A stretch of DNA of 14,900 nucleotides from Deltaproteobacteria bacterium (GCA_026388365.1 JAPLJW010000099.1:1-14900); one strand, 5' to 3'. Positions 7,069 through 14,588 are shown, counted from the stretch's first letter. Made by a program: numbers and translations. Notes: generated from the sequence alone by a model not told the origin.

Positions 7069-8103
7069 GTGAAGACGCGCATTACCGAACTGTTCGGCAT
7101 TTCCTATCCCATTCTCCTCTCCGGCATGAGCTGGATCAGCGTTCCGAAGATGGTGGCGGCCGTCTCCAATGCGGGGGGGCTGGGTATTCTTGCCACGGGT
7201 CCCTTTGACGCGGAGCAGACGCGGCAGGCGATCCGGGAGATCCGGAGCCTGACCGACAAACCCTTCGGCTGCAACGCCACGCTCCTCATTCCGGGGGCCG
7301 CGGAGAATGCGAAGGTCATGCTTGCGGAGAAGGTCCCGGTCATCAACTTCGCGCTGGGAAAGGGCGACTGGATTGTTAAGGGGGCCCACGAGTACGGCGG
7401 CAAGGTGATCGCGACCGTGGTCAACGCCCGCCATGCGAAACGGGCCGAGGAGTATGGGACGGATGGGGTGATCGCAACCGGACACGAGGCGGCGGCCCAC
7501 GGCGAGGCGGTGACCTCGCTCGTCCTCGTCCCGAGCCTGGTGGACGCCGTGAAAAGCCCGGTGATCGGGGCGGGTGGTTTCGCGGACGGCCGGGGGCTGG
7601 CGGCGGCGCTGGCTCTGGGGGCGGAGGGGATCGCAATGGGGACCCGTTTCATGACGACGCAGGAGAGCCCGCTCCACGCGAACTTCAAGCGGCTCTCCAT
7701 CGAAAAGGAGATCACCGACACCCTCGCCTCGCCCCGGATCGACGGGATCCCCTGCCGGGTCCTGAAAACCGAAACGGCTCTGAAGGCCGAGCGGCGAGGG
7801 CTTGACCTCATCGCGGCCTTCTTCAATTCCCGGGAGATCGCCGCCCAGCTCCATGTGCCCTACCTGAAGCTCTGCCTCGGCGTGATGGCTTCCGGCTGGA
7901 AGAACGCCCGGCAGCTCGCCTTCATGGCCAATGGCTTCAAGGCCTTCCGCCTTGCGACGGAGAACGGCGATCTGGAGAGGGGGATCCTTCCCGTGGGGCA
8001 GGTGATGGGTCTCCTCCGCGACGAGCCGACGGTGAAGGAAGTGGTCGAACGGATCGTGGCCGAGGCGAAGCAGGTCCGGGAGAGGCTCGCCGGGCAGCTT
8101 TGA
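7069..8103 (+). CDS. Nitronate monooxygenase / FabK-like FMN flavoprotein
   Basis: The protein has 344 residues and starts at GTG 7069, preceded by AAGGAGA at a normal distance. It is a TIM-barrel FMN protein of the 2-nitropropane dioxygenase / enoyl-ACP reductase II family. Seen: N-terminal FGISYPILLSGMSWIS (barrel strand 1 of 'YPIiqgpM'), AVSNAGGLGIL, GHEAAAHGE (138-146) aligning with the 'G.EaGGH.g' loop, so H144 is likely the catalytic histidine. The phosphate-binding VIGAGGFADGRGLAAALALGAEGIAMGTRF (165-194) follows. Database names for such genes are usually nitronate monooxygenase. In an anaerobe, next to acyl-CoA synthetase and dehydrogenase, a CoA-linked reductase role is at least as plausible. 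Probably the last gene of the operon; no clear terminator follows. Confidence 0.82.
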   Translation: MKTRITELFGISYPILLSGMSWISVPKMVAAVSNAGGLGILATGPFDAEQTRQAIREIRSLTDKPFGCNATLLIPGAAENAKVMLAEKVPVINFALGKGDWIVKGAHEYGGKVIATVVNARHAKRAEEYGTDGVIATGHEAAAHGEAVTSLVLVPSLVDAVKSPVIGAGGFADGRGLAAALALGAEGIAMGTRFMTTQESPLHANFKRLSIEKEITDTLASPRIDGIPCRVLKTETALKAERRGLDLIAAFFNSREIAAQLHVPYLKLCLGVMASGWKNARQLAFMANGFKAFRLATENGDLERGILPVGQVMGLLRDEPTVKEVVERIVAEAKQVRERLAGQL

Positions 8104-8363
8104 AAGCGGGGGTAATTTTTCCGGTTCATCTGGTTGATGCGTACTTTCATGAAAAAGGATGAGATCAAAGCCCGATCGCAAGCAACCTGGTTTCACCTGC
8201 AAAGTGTGAGTCGTGACATATTGTCAGTACTGATGATAACGGGTGGAAAGCCAAATATTTTTAGCGTGAATTTTAAGGCTATTCGTAGCTGACCAACAGC
8301 CAAACTATCTTTTAGATTTCACGTGCGAGAGGCCGTTGCACAGGTTGCCGCTGTTGGCCTAAA
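8104..8363. other. Intergenic space between converging genes, with inverted repeats
   Basis: The flavoprotein gene and the large lipoprotein gene converge on these 260 bases. They hold a small palindrome TGACA-TAT-TGTCA (8214-8226) and a perfect 8-bp inverted repeat CCAACAGC (8293-8300) / GCTGTTGG (8350-8357) around a second imperfect AGGCC/GGCCT stem. None has a T tract, so I cannot call an intrinsic terminator. An open frame of 47 codons at 8149-8292 lacks a ribosome site. Confidence 0.4.
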
Positions 8364-11246
8364 TCATTGCGACAGCGCCGCCTTGTATGCTGCGTCGTAG
8401 GAGCCGGTCGGGACAATATCTGCGGCCGCAAAATTGGTGGCATAGCTGAAGGCGTTATTGAACTTGGCGCCGCAGGTGGTGGAATTGATCGGCAGCAGCA
8501 TGACGGGGCCATTCGTATCTGAAAAGGGTTCTTGCTTCGCCATATCAGCGATGCCCATGGAGCCGTTCGCCGTCTTATAGATGTTCTTGATTCCTTTCCG
8601 AATCCATGTGGGATATGAACACTGTGCAAAGTCTATCCAGTAGTTGCTCATAGGAGGTGCTGGAGGATCACTGGGCACGCCCCAATACCCGATGGCCAGC
8701 GTCAGGACCCTGTATTTTTTCACCATGTCCGGGTCTTTCTGTGTGGCATTGGCGAAGTAAAGCGAATAATCCCAGCTCAGAAAATACCGGTATGACTGAT
8801 TAAAATTGTTCAAGACTTGTCCCAGGTAATCGGCCAGGGAAGACGTAACGGACGCATTCAAAGAAGGATTCATCTGGTTGAAGGTCATGACGCCGTTGGG
8901 GTAAGCGGCGTAGGTAAGACCCCGGATGATCTGGTAAGGGCCGGCCGTTTGCAGGAATAAGAGAGCCGAGGGCTTTGACTGCTTGTACTGGAACACGGGG
9001 AACCAGGGCGATTTAAGCGTTGCCTTGTTTTCTTCATAAAGGGAAAGCGGGTTCTTCATCGGGTCGGTATAGGGGATAACATCGTCGTCCGTAAGAAAGT
9101 AATCCCCCGACCCCGAGTACCTGATGCCCTTTAGATTAAGAAAACCCAGCTGATTGTTTTGATCCCAGACAAAGGGGATATAGCCGCCCGGCGCGCTGCT
9201 CCAGATCTGCGCGTTGTGCGGCTCCAGGAGTGTCTTCACGATGTAGTTGTAGGCATCGATATTGCCGAGTGCCTTGTACAACCTGCTTTCCCGTCCATCG
9301 CCGCCCTCTTTTCCCAGCATCTCGACGCTGAAGCTCGTCAGCAGGGCATCATTGAGATCCACCCCCTGCGACAACTGCAGGGCGATCATGTCAAACGCAT
9401 TGTCCCGAAAGTGGGAATAGAACGTATTGAAGAGATTGCTCATGTCGGGACTCACTTTACTGATGGCAAAGCCGCTGAGAAAGTGCAGGTAGGAGTTGAG
9501 TTGGCCCAGCCTGTCCACAATCATAAGCAAAATGGAGATATTCGGGAATCCGGCGATCTTTGTGGACTGGCCGGGGATATCGAGGTTGGGGCGAAGCTGG
9601 GGAATCACCTGGTCGTAGGCGGTGGTATCGAATCCGCTCACAAACATCTTGTCCACGCGCATGATGTTGCTTCCCTGCACCGAGGGGGCAAAGACGCGGC
9701 GCCCATTTTTAAGCAAGCGGAGCTCCCTCTCATAGTCCTGATACAGGGACGGTCCGCCGCCGCCTGGCTGACTCGAGGCCGCTGCCCCCTTCGCCTCTAC
9801 AGCGGCTTCTGCCGCCTCGGCCTGGGCCCTGTCTTGGTCAGGTGTCTTTTTTTTGTCCTGCTGATAGGTTTTCCACTCGTCGTAGGATGAGAAGCAGCTG
9901 TCGGGAGGTTCAGCGGGGCTTTTCTTCTTTTCCACCGGGGCCGGGAGCGTCAAGGTACCCATGACGGGAAGATTGCTCAAGGCGGGAACCGATATCGGCG
10001 ACGCTTCATTGCTCAGCATGGAAAAAAGAGAGTTGGCCCAGGCGGTCGTGTCGATGACGCCTGCGGGCAGCGACCGCGCTGTAACGACCGTGTTCTTGTA
10101 GGCGGTGGCCCAGCCGCTTTGCCGGGCCCCCCCGACATTCGCCGAACCGCTCCCGCCGAAGCCGAGACCCGAATAGCTGACGGCAAGCGCCGCGTCGTAG
10201 ATATTTTCCGAATTGCCGCTGCTTGAACCGAATTGAAGCTGACCGTTTCCCATACCGTAGTTCATGGCGCTGATGTGCGAGACAAAAGAATCCCCGTGAT
10301 AGCTGTAGAATTGCTGTATCGCGTTCGATATGTAGCCCTTCATGAGGAGCATGTTCGCCGTTAATGTCTTCCGAATAGTCGCATCGCTGTACGTATTGTA
10401 CTGGGTTCTCAGAAGGCTGAAAATCCTTTCCATCTCTCCCAGGAGTTGAATGTTGCCGTAGGCGTTTTCTTGATCGTCGAGCTGCCCGTTGTTGACGATA
10501 GTTACGGTCTTGACATACTTGTCGCCGGTTTGGCCGGTGACGTATGCCTCCGTGTAAGCGACGCGCGATTTTACCGTGGCGTCGTCGAGCTTGGCGCCGA
10601 CCAGGTAAGAGGTAAAGCTCGCATTCCGGTTAAAGCCGCCCGTCAGCACGGCCACGTAGGCCCCGCTATTGTTGTACGACATCGTCACATTCACCGTTCC
10701 ATCGGAAGAGGCGTCCTGGCGTTTATTTTCCTGGTGATAGGCCGCGCTGGCCTTTAATCCGCCGTAACTGCCGGACAACGTGAAGTCGTACCGTTCCTGC
10801 CCCGAGTGGGAGGAAGCGCTGCTGTTGCTCACCAGTTTGATTTCCGTGACGGCCTGCGTACCGCTGGAGAGGTTGACGTCTATATAGTTATCCTTGTCCA
10901 GCAACGAGAGATCAAAAACCGGCTGCACGATATAGGTAGAATTTGCGGTACTGACTTTCGCTCCGATGGTCATATTTTTTACCGAGTCGATGGTTATCGG
11001 TGTGCCGTTGGCGCCCAACTGATCGCTCGTCAGATAGATTTGAAGATCGTCCTCCTCCATTTTTGCCTGCTCTGACAGCGTGGGGTACTGCGCCGTCAGG
11101 CTTCGTGAACTCGATGAATTGCAGCCCCAGACAAGCATGAGCAGGAGAGGCATTCCTGAGGCAAGAAAAAGCAACAAACGTGAGCGCAGCAAGGGAAGGG
11201 AGCAAGCGCCGGATCCTTTTTTCTTCCATACAACATGACCTGTCAT
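8364..11246 (-). CDS. Large predicted lipoprotein with MACPF-like segment, function unknown
   Basis: The protein has 960 residues. The start at 11246 is fixed by AGGAGGT (11254-11260) seven bases upstream; the frame stays open a further 103 codons but that part has no signal. Residues ~22-41 form a hydrophobic signal ending in a lipobox-like LVWGC (Cys42; Trp at -2 is unusual), followed by a Ser-rich tether. Residues ~60-435 are Ser/Gly/Asn-rich and beta-prone: LSGSYGGLKASAAYHQENKR (157-176), NVTMSYNNSGAYVAVL, a helix 265-315, then GDSFVSHISAMNYGMGNGQL (318-337) and VSYSGLGFGGSGSANVGG (356-373). That order, especially 'GDSFVS.I..', resembles the MACPF/CDC pore-former core; this is pattern recognition, not a search. 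Residues ~438-500 are a charged Ala/Lys/Pro linker. Residues 500-960 are aromatic-rich and unrecognised. The gene is monocistronic, in DNA poorer in GC than its neighbours, so possibly acquired. It is probably surface or periplasmic. Confidence 0.75.
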   Translation of the reverse strand: MTGHVVWKKKGSGACSLPLLRSRLLLFLASGMPLLLMLVWGCNSSSSRSLTAQYPTLSEQAKMEEDDLQIYLTSDQLGANGTPITIDSVKNMTIGAKVSTANSTYIVQPVFDLSLLDKDNYIDVNLSSGTQAVTEIKLVSNSSASSHSGQERYDFTLSGSYGGLKASAAYHQENKRQDASSDGTVNVTMSYNNSGAYVAVLTGGFNRNASFTSYLVGAKLDDATVKSRVAYTEAYVTGQTGDKYVKTVTIVNNGQLDDQENAYGNIQLLGEMERIFSLLRTQYNTYSDATIRKTLTANMLLMKGYISNAIQQFYSYHGDSFVSHISAMNYGMGNGQLQFGSSSGNSENIYDAALAVSYSGLGFGGSGSANVGGARQSGWATAYKNTVVTARSLPAGVIDTTAWANSLFSMLSNEASPISVPALSNLPVMGTLTLPAPVEKKKSPAEPPDSCFSSYDEWKTYQQDKKKTPDQDRAQAEAAEAAVEAKGAAASSQPGGGGPSLYQDYERELRLLKNGRRVFAPSVQGSNIMRVDKMFVSGFDTTAYDQVIPQLRPNLDIPGQSTKIAGFPNISILLMIVDRLGQLNSYLHFLSGFAISKVSPDMSNLFNTFYSHFRDNAFDMIALQLSQGVDLNDALLTSFSVEMLGKEGGDGRESRLYKALGNIDAYNYIVKTLLEPHNAQIWSSAPGGYIPFVWDQNNQLGFLNLKGIRYSGSGDYFLTDDDVIPYTDPMKNPLSLYEENKATLKSPWFPVFQYKQSKPSALLFLQTAGPYQIIRGLTYAAYPNGVMTFNQMNPSLNASVTSSLADYLGQVLNNFNQSYRYFLSWDYSLYFANATQKDPDMVKKYRVLTLAIGYWGVPSDPPAPPMSNYWIDFAQCSYPTWIRKGIKNIYKTANGSMGIADMAKQEPFSDTNGPVMLLPINSTTCGAKFNNAFSYATNFAAADIVPTGSYDAAYKAALSQ

Positions 11247-11253
11247 CTCGTGC

Positions 11254-11260
11254 ACCTCCT
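11254..11260 (-). promoter_or_regulatory. Ribosome binding site fixing the start of the large lipoprotein
   Basis: AGGAGGT on the minus strand, seven bases before ATG at 11244-11246. It favours this start over the earlier in-frame codons up to 11555. Confidence 0.75.
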
Positions 11261-11345
11261 CGCGACGTGATTCAAGGGTGGCTGTTATGGGACCCAATAA
11301 AATACGGCGATTAGAATTGATAAAAATGATCTTTGGAATGATCGG

Positions 11346-11375
11346 AATATGCGGTACGAGGGGGTTGTTTGTCAA
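11346..11375 (-). promoter_or_regulatory. Promoter candidate for the large lipoprotein gene
   Basis: On the minus strand there is a perfect TTGACA (11370-11375), an 18-base spacer, then CATATT (11346-11351), about 100 bases upstream of the start codon. The -10 box is imperfect (four of six). Confidence 0.4.
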
Positions 11376-11390
11376 GAAGATTATAACTCC

Positions 11391-11885
11391 GTATCCAGGG
11401 GTTCCATCCCCAGATTGATGAGCGATATCGATCCGTACCCCCATTTTATCCTTGTCCCGCGTATCGAAACGTGCTTTATCTTTCCCGCAGCCGCGGCCAT
11501 CGCAATGAAGATAACCTCGACGTCCGCTTGGCCAGCAGAAACTTCTTGTCGGCATTTATTCTTAAGAGATATCCGCTAATCCTCATTCAGCTCAATATCC
11601 TTGATTACGAGATGGCGCAGCTACCGTTCCAGAATACCCCGCCTTTGCTCCCACGATGCACAAACACATGCGAAAATCGACCTATTTCCCCCGGGACGAT
11701 AGAGACATCGTCTCCACCGAGATAATCCCTGTAGAACGCATTTATCGCATACCAAAACGCAGACACCTCTATCTTTTTGTAGCAGCGGCCGAGGGTAATG
11801 TTGCATAAAATCAAGACTTTTCCGCAAAGCTCGGCACAATGGCCGCATTGCGCTGCACCTTGCTTGTCCGGCGATCGGATCGCCG
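11391..11885 (-). pseudogene. Probable broken, unidentified gene
   Basis: On the minus strand one frame, open from about 11885 to TAA at 11605, reads protein-like: CGHCAELCGK, AFWYAINAFYRDYLGGDD, VSIVPGEIGRFSHVFVHRGS and KGGVFWNGS. At about 11620 the sense seems to move to the frame one base earlier: LRHLVIKDIELNED, a TAG (where CAG would give Gln), then RISLKNKCRQEVSAGQADVE, VIFIAMAAAAGKIKHVSIRG and on to a stop near 11391. One frameshift and one nonsense change would thus restore about 160 codons. There is no convincing start or ribosome site (TTG at 11814 is possible). I recognise no family. It could instead be chance open frame in non-coding DNA; the region is poorer in GC than its neighbours. 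Confidence 0.3.
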
Positions 11886-11906
11886 TCGCGGATCAAACCG
11901 CCGGTC

Positions 11907-13172
11907 TTACCACCCCTTCGTCCACATCTCTTCGTCCTCGTAGACCTTTTCGTCGTTCTGGGCGGCCTCCTCGGCGTCCGCCTCGATCATCCGGCCGGGA
12001 TTGGGATCCTTCAGGAGCTCGCGGTAGTACTCGTGCTGGATGAGGAGGTTCATGATGTCGTTCGTGCCCGTCCAGATCTGGATCAGGCGGGTGTCGCGGA
12101 TCATCTTCTCGATCGGGAAGACGTTTGTGTAGCCGATGCCGCCGACGACCTGCATGGCGAGGTTGCAGACGTTCCAGGCCGTGTCCGTCGCGAATTTCTT
12201 GGCCTCGCTGACCATGCGCCGGCTGGCTGGCAGGTCCGCATCGACGCTTTTGCCCGCTGCATGCGTCAGCGCCCGGGCGGCGTCGAGCTGGGTAATCGCG
12301 TCGGCCACCTTGAAACTGACTCCCTCGAAGTTCCGGATCTTCTGGCCGAAGGCCTTCCGGCGGTCGGAGTAGCGGGCCGCCACCTCCAGCGCGGCACGGG
12401 CCATCCCCAGGGAGCCGCCGGCCGAGGTGAGGCGCTCCGGAACCATCATCGTGTCGAAGATGAGCGCCCCCTGGTTAAGACCGCCGATGAGGTTCTCCGC
12501 CGGGACCTTCACGTCCCGGAAGATCAATCTTCCCGTCCCACCGCCCCGGGTTCCGAGCAGCTTGTAGAGGTACTTCACCTCGACGCCCGGCCGGTCCTTT
12601 TCGATCAGGATCAGGCTGATCCGCTCGCGGGGCTTGCCCGCCGGGTCCGTGTTGCAGTAAACGATGAAGAAGTCCGCCCCGTCTGCGGCGACGACGAACC
12701 GCTTCTGTCCCTTCACCGTGAACCAGCCCTCCTTCAGACCGGCCCGGGTCGCGGCGCCGAAGAAATCCGAACCGCCGCGGGGTTCCGTCAGCGCCTCCGC
12801 GGAGATCAGATCCCCCCTGAGCAGCGGTTTCAGGAACTTCTCTTTTTGCTCTTCCGTACCGAAAGAGTGGAGGGCCTGCCCCACGATGGAGGGCATCGAG
12901 AAGGCGCAGCCGAGGGCGGTTCCGAGGACGCCCACCTCCTCCAGGGCGGCGATCTCCGCACTCCAGGGGAGTCCCCGGCCGCCGTACTTTCGATCGAAGC
13001 GCAGGCCGAGGAGGTTATGTTCTCCCAGCGCCTTCACGAATTCGCGGGGGTAGGTGATTTCGTCCCGGTCCATCTTCCGAATCAGGTCGGAGGAGACCTC
13101 CCGCTTGACGAACTCCCGGACCTCCTGCTTCAAGTCGATCTCTTCCGGGGTCAACAGAATGTCCTGCAGCAT
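11907..13172 (-). CDS. Acyl-CoA dehydrogenase, isovaleryl-CoA-dehydrogenase-like active site
   Basis: The protein has 421 residues, longer than usual because of an acidic C-terminal tail (~395-421). It would use FAD to oxidise an acyl-CoA. Signatures: EALTEPRGGSDFFGAAT (126-142), LGTRGGGTGRLIFRDVKVP, RRKAFGQKIRNFEGVSFKVAD, QVVGGIGYTNVFPIEKMIRDTRLIQIWTGTND. At the usual catalytic-base site the motif is WTGT (T368) rather than YEGT, while helix G carries PERLTSAGG with E246. That matches the arrangement known from isovaleryl-CoA dehydrogenase, where the base is a helix-G glutamate and the C-terminal site reads GAGT. A branched or otherwise unusual acyl-CoA substrate is therefore likely, but not determined. 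AAGGAGG precedes ATG at 13172. It lies downstream of rpe on the same strand, separated by a repeat element, so probably a separate transcript. Confidence 0.9.
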   Translation of the reverse strand: MLQDILLTPEEIDLKQEVREFVKREVSSDLIRKMDRDEITYPREFVKALGEHNLLGLRFDRKYGGRGLPWSAEIAALEEVGVLGTALGCAFSMPSIVGQALHSFGTEEQKEKFLKPLLRGDLISAEALTEPRGGSDFFGAATRAGLKEGWFTVKGQKRFVVAADGADFFIVYCNTDPAGKPRERISLILIEKDRPGVEVKYLYKLLGTRGGGTGRLIFRDVKVPAENLIGGLNQGALIFDTMMVPERLTSAGGSLGMARAALEVAARYSDRRKAFGQKIRNFEGVSFKVADAITQLDAARALTHAAGKSVDADLPASRRMVSEAKKFATDTAWNVCNLAMQVVGGIGYTNVFPIEKMIRDTRLIQIWTGTNDIMNLLIQHEYYRELLKDPNPGRMIEADAEEAAQNDEKVYEDEEMWTKGW

Positions 13173-13227
13173 GCTATCCTCCTTTGCAAATATAACGGCC
13201 TCGTCAAAAAGTGATTTTACCTTGTTT

Positions 13228-13338
13228 TGTCATTCCGTGCTTGACACGGAATCCAGTCATTTTTCGGGGACAGATTTCAAATCTGTCCCCGAGTTCCCGC
13301 TGGAGTTTACCCCGGACCTGATACGGGGCAGGAATGAG
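13228..13338. repeat. Composite REP/MITE-like palindromic element
   Basis: Three hairpins in a row. The first is ATTCCGTG-cttga-CACGGAAT (13232-13252). The second is a near-perfect palindrome with 13-base arms CGGGGACAGATTT / AAATCTGTCCCCG around one C (13265-13291). The third is CCCCG-nine bases-CGGGG (13310-13328). The ends are roughly inverted: 'GTCATTCC...GGAATCCAG' on the left and 'CTGGAG...GGAATGAG' on the right. Such modules are typical dispersed intergenic repeats of proteobacteria. It sits between rpe and the acyl-CoA dehydrogenase gene and contains no gene. Confidence 0.75.
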
Positions 13339-13390
13339 AAAGTGGGGGTATTTTTCAAGGATCTCGCTGGGGAAGGATCCGGGGCCTTTT

Positions 13391-14062
13391 TCAGACCGCG
13401 ACTGTCGGCGCCGCCAGAAGGGCCTTCATCGCCCCGATGGTTGCGGGATAATCGCCGCTGCCGAAGATGGCGGAACCGGCGACGAGGATGTCCGCTCCGG
13501 CGTCGGCGATGGAACGGATGTTCTTCAGGGTGACCCCTCCGTCCACCTCCAGCAGAACGCCGGGGGCGATGGCGCGGATCATCTCCTTCGCCTGCCTGAT
13601 CCTGGAGAGGGAACCCCCGATGAACTTCTGCCCCCCGAAGCCGGGGTTCACGGTCATGATGAGCAGGAGGTCGATGTCGGGCAGGATCGGTTCGATCTGG
13701 ACAAGGGGCGTGGCCGGATTGAGGGAGACTCCCGGCTTGAGGCCCCGTTCGCGGATCATGGCGACCGTCCGGTGGAGATGGACTGAAGTCTCCACATGGA
13801 CGGTGATCCGGTCGCTCCCCGCCTCCGCAAAGGCGTCGATGTGCTTTTCGGGGTTTTCGATCATCAGGTGGACGTCAAAGGGGAGACGGGTCGTTTTCCG
13901 GAGAGATGCGATCAGTCCCGGGCCGATGGTGATATTGGGGACGAAACGGCCGTCCATGACGTCGATATGGATCCAGCCTGCCCCCGCCGCCTCGACAGCC
14001 GCGATCTCTTCGCCCAGACGGCTGCCGTCCGCCGAGAGGATGGATGGTGCGATCATTTTCAT
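13391..14062 (-). CDS. rpe: Ribulose-phosphate 3-epimerase
   Basis: The protein has 223 residues, full length for the family. It interconverts ribulose 5-phosphate and xylulose 5-phosphate in the cytoplasm (non-oxidative pentose phosphate pathway). The (beta/alpha)8 fingerprints are complete: MIAPSILSAD at the start, WIHIDVMDGRFVPNITIGP (30-48), FDVHLMIENP (62-71), MTVNPGFGGQKFI (136-148) and LLEVDGGVTLKNI. The metal ligands fall at H32, D34, H65 and D174, with D34 and D174 as the acid/base pair. The start ATG at 14062 is followed two codons later by a second ATG; neither has a strong ribosome site, so the exact start is uncertain by two codons. No intrinsic terminator is evident after the stop; the repeat element lies 50 bases on. 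Confidence 0.95.
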   Translation of the reverse strand: MKMIAPSILSADGSRLGEEIAAVEAAGAGWIHIDVMDGRFVPNITIGPGLIASLRKTTRLPFDVHLMIENPEKHIDAFAEAGSDRITVHVETSVHLHRTVAMIRERGLKPGVSLNPATPLVQIEPILPDIDLLLIMTVNPGFGGQKFIGGSLSRIRQAKEMIRAIAPGVLLEVDGGVTLKNIRSIADAGADILVAGSAIFGSGDYPATIGAMKALLAAPTVAV

Positions 14063-14274
14063 GGTTGAACCTGCAACGGTTTAGTGTGCATGGATGTATG
14101 AATGGAAAAGCGGTTATGGATATTCCGGCCGTTTTCCGGATGCAACGTCCCGTGGGGCGCTCGCCCCGATCGTACTGCCGGGACTTTCATACACCATCAT
14201 CAGTGCCGTGTCAATGTTCCGGCCATCGCATGGAAGCGATTTGCAACCCCTACACCATCCATGTGCATTCTTAA

Positions 14275-14318
14275 GAAAGTATGCAACTATAAATCAGTTT
14301 GCATTTTATAATACTTTC
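14275..14318. promoter_or_regulatory. Nested inverted repeat, probable HicB operator
   Basis: The outer arms GAAAGTAT (14275-14282) and ATACTTTC (14311-14318) are perfect inverted copies. Inside them ATGCAAC (14281-14287) pairs with GTTTGCAT (14297-14304) with one extra base. The repeat covers the -10 box of the hicAB promoter, as expected for autorepression by an antitoxin with a DNA-binding domain. Confidence 0.55.
14284..14312 (+). promoter_or_regulatory. Promoter candidate for hicAB
   Basis: A consensus TATAAT lies at 14307-14312, 21 bases before the hicA start codon. The -35 at 17-base spacing (CAACTA, 14284-14289) is poor, which suits a repressible promoter, but the -35 placement is uncertain. 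The remaining intergenic sequence back to rpe (14063-14274) shows only small GC-rich stems such as GGGGC/GCCCC at 14154-14167. Confidence 0.5.
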
Positions 14319-14333
14319 CGGCATAAGAGATCC

Positions 14334-14588
14334 ATGAACGCAAAACAGAAAAAGACCTTGGTCCTGATCTTTGAGAAGCCGACACGTTCAGATATTTCAT
14401 GGCAGGAAACCGTTTCGCTTCTCCTTGGAATCGGTGCTGTTATGAAAGAGGGCAATGGATCTCGCGTAAGATTCAAGTGCCGTGATTACAGTCTTCATGT
14501 TCATGCGCCACACCCGGAAAGGGTCATATCGAAAGGCACGGTCGAGGCGATACGGGGTTTTTTAACGGACATAGGAGTTACACCATGA
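14334..14588 (+). CDS. hicA: HicA-family toxin (mRNA interferase)
   Basis: The protein has 84 residues, the expected size for a HicA/YcfA toxin with a double-stranded-RNA-binding-like fold that cleaves mRNA. Seen: N-terminal helix ISWQETVSLLLGIGAVMKEG ('i.w.el..ll..lGa...eg'), the GSRVRF strand, SLHVHAPHPERVISKGTV with H55, H57 and H60 (the 'H.PHP...l.kg.v' variant in which a histidine is probably catalytic), and AIRGFLTDIGV at the end. The start at 14334 is chosen because the longer open frame back to 14094 crosses the promoter and reads unlike HicA; the ribosome site is weak (AAGAGA). Its stop overlaps the hicB start by ATGA (14585-14588), so translation is coupled. Confidence 0.88.
   Translation: MNAKQKKTLVLIFEKPTRSDISWQETVSLLLGIGAVMKEGNGSRVRFKCRDYSLHVHAPHPERVISKGTVEAIRGFLTDIGVTP

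Noticed and set aside
8149..8292. 47-codon plus-strand frame starting MKKDEIKARS in the convergent intergenic space
   Set aside because: No ribosome site, no recognised family, and short enough to arise by chance.
11247..11555. N-terminal extension (103 codons) of the large lipoprotein frame
   Set aside because: The extension carries no signal and would bury the lipoprotein signal inside the protein; AGGAGGT before 11246 gives a better start.
11471..11725. 84-codon plus-strand frame upstream of the large lipoprotein
   Set aside because: Unlike a protein (Arg/Pro/Ser-rich, no start signal) and antisense to the better broken frame.
12033..13214. Plus-strand open frame of 393 codons opposite the second acyl-CoA dehydrogenase
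   Set aside because: Antisense shadow of a motif-complete gene.
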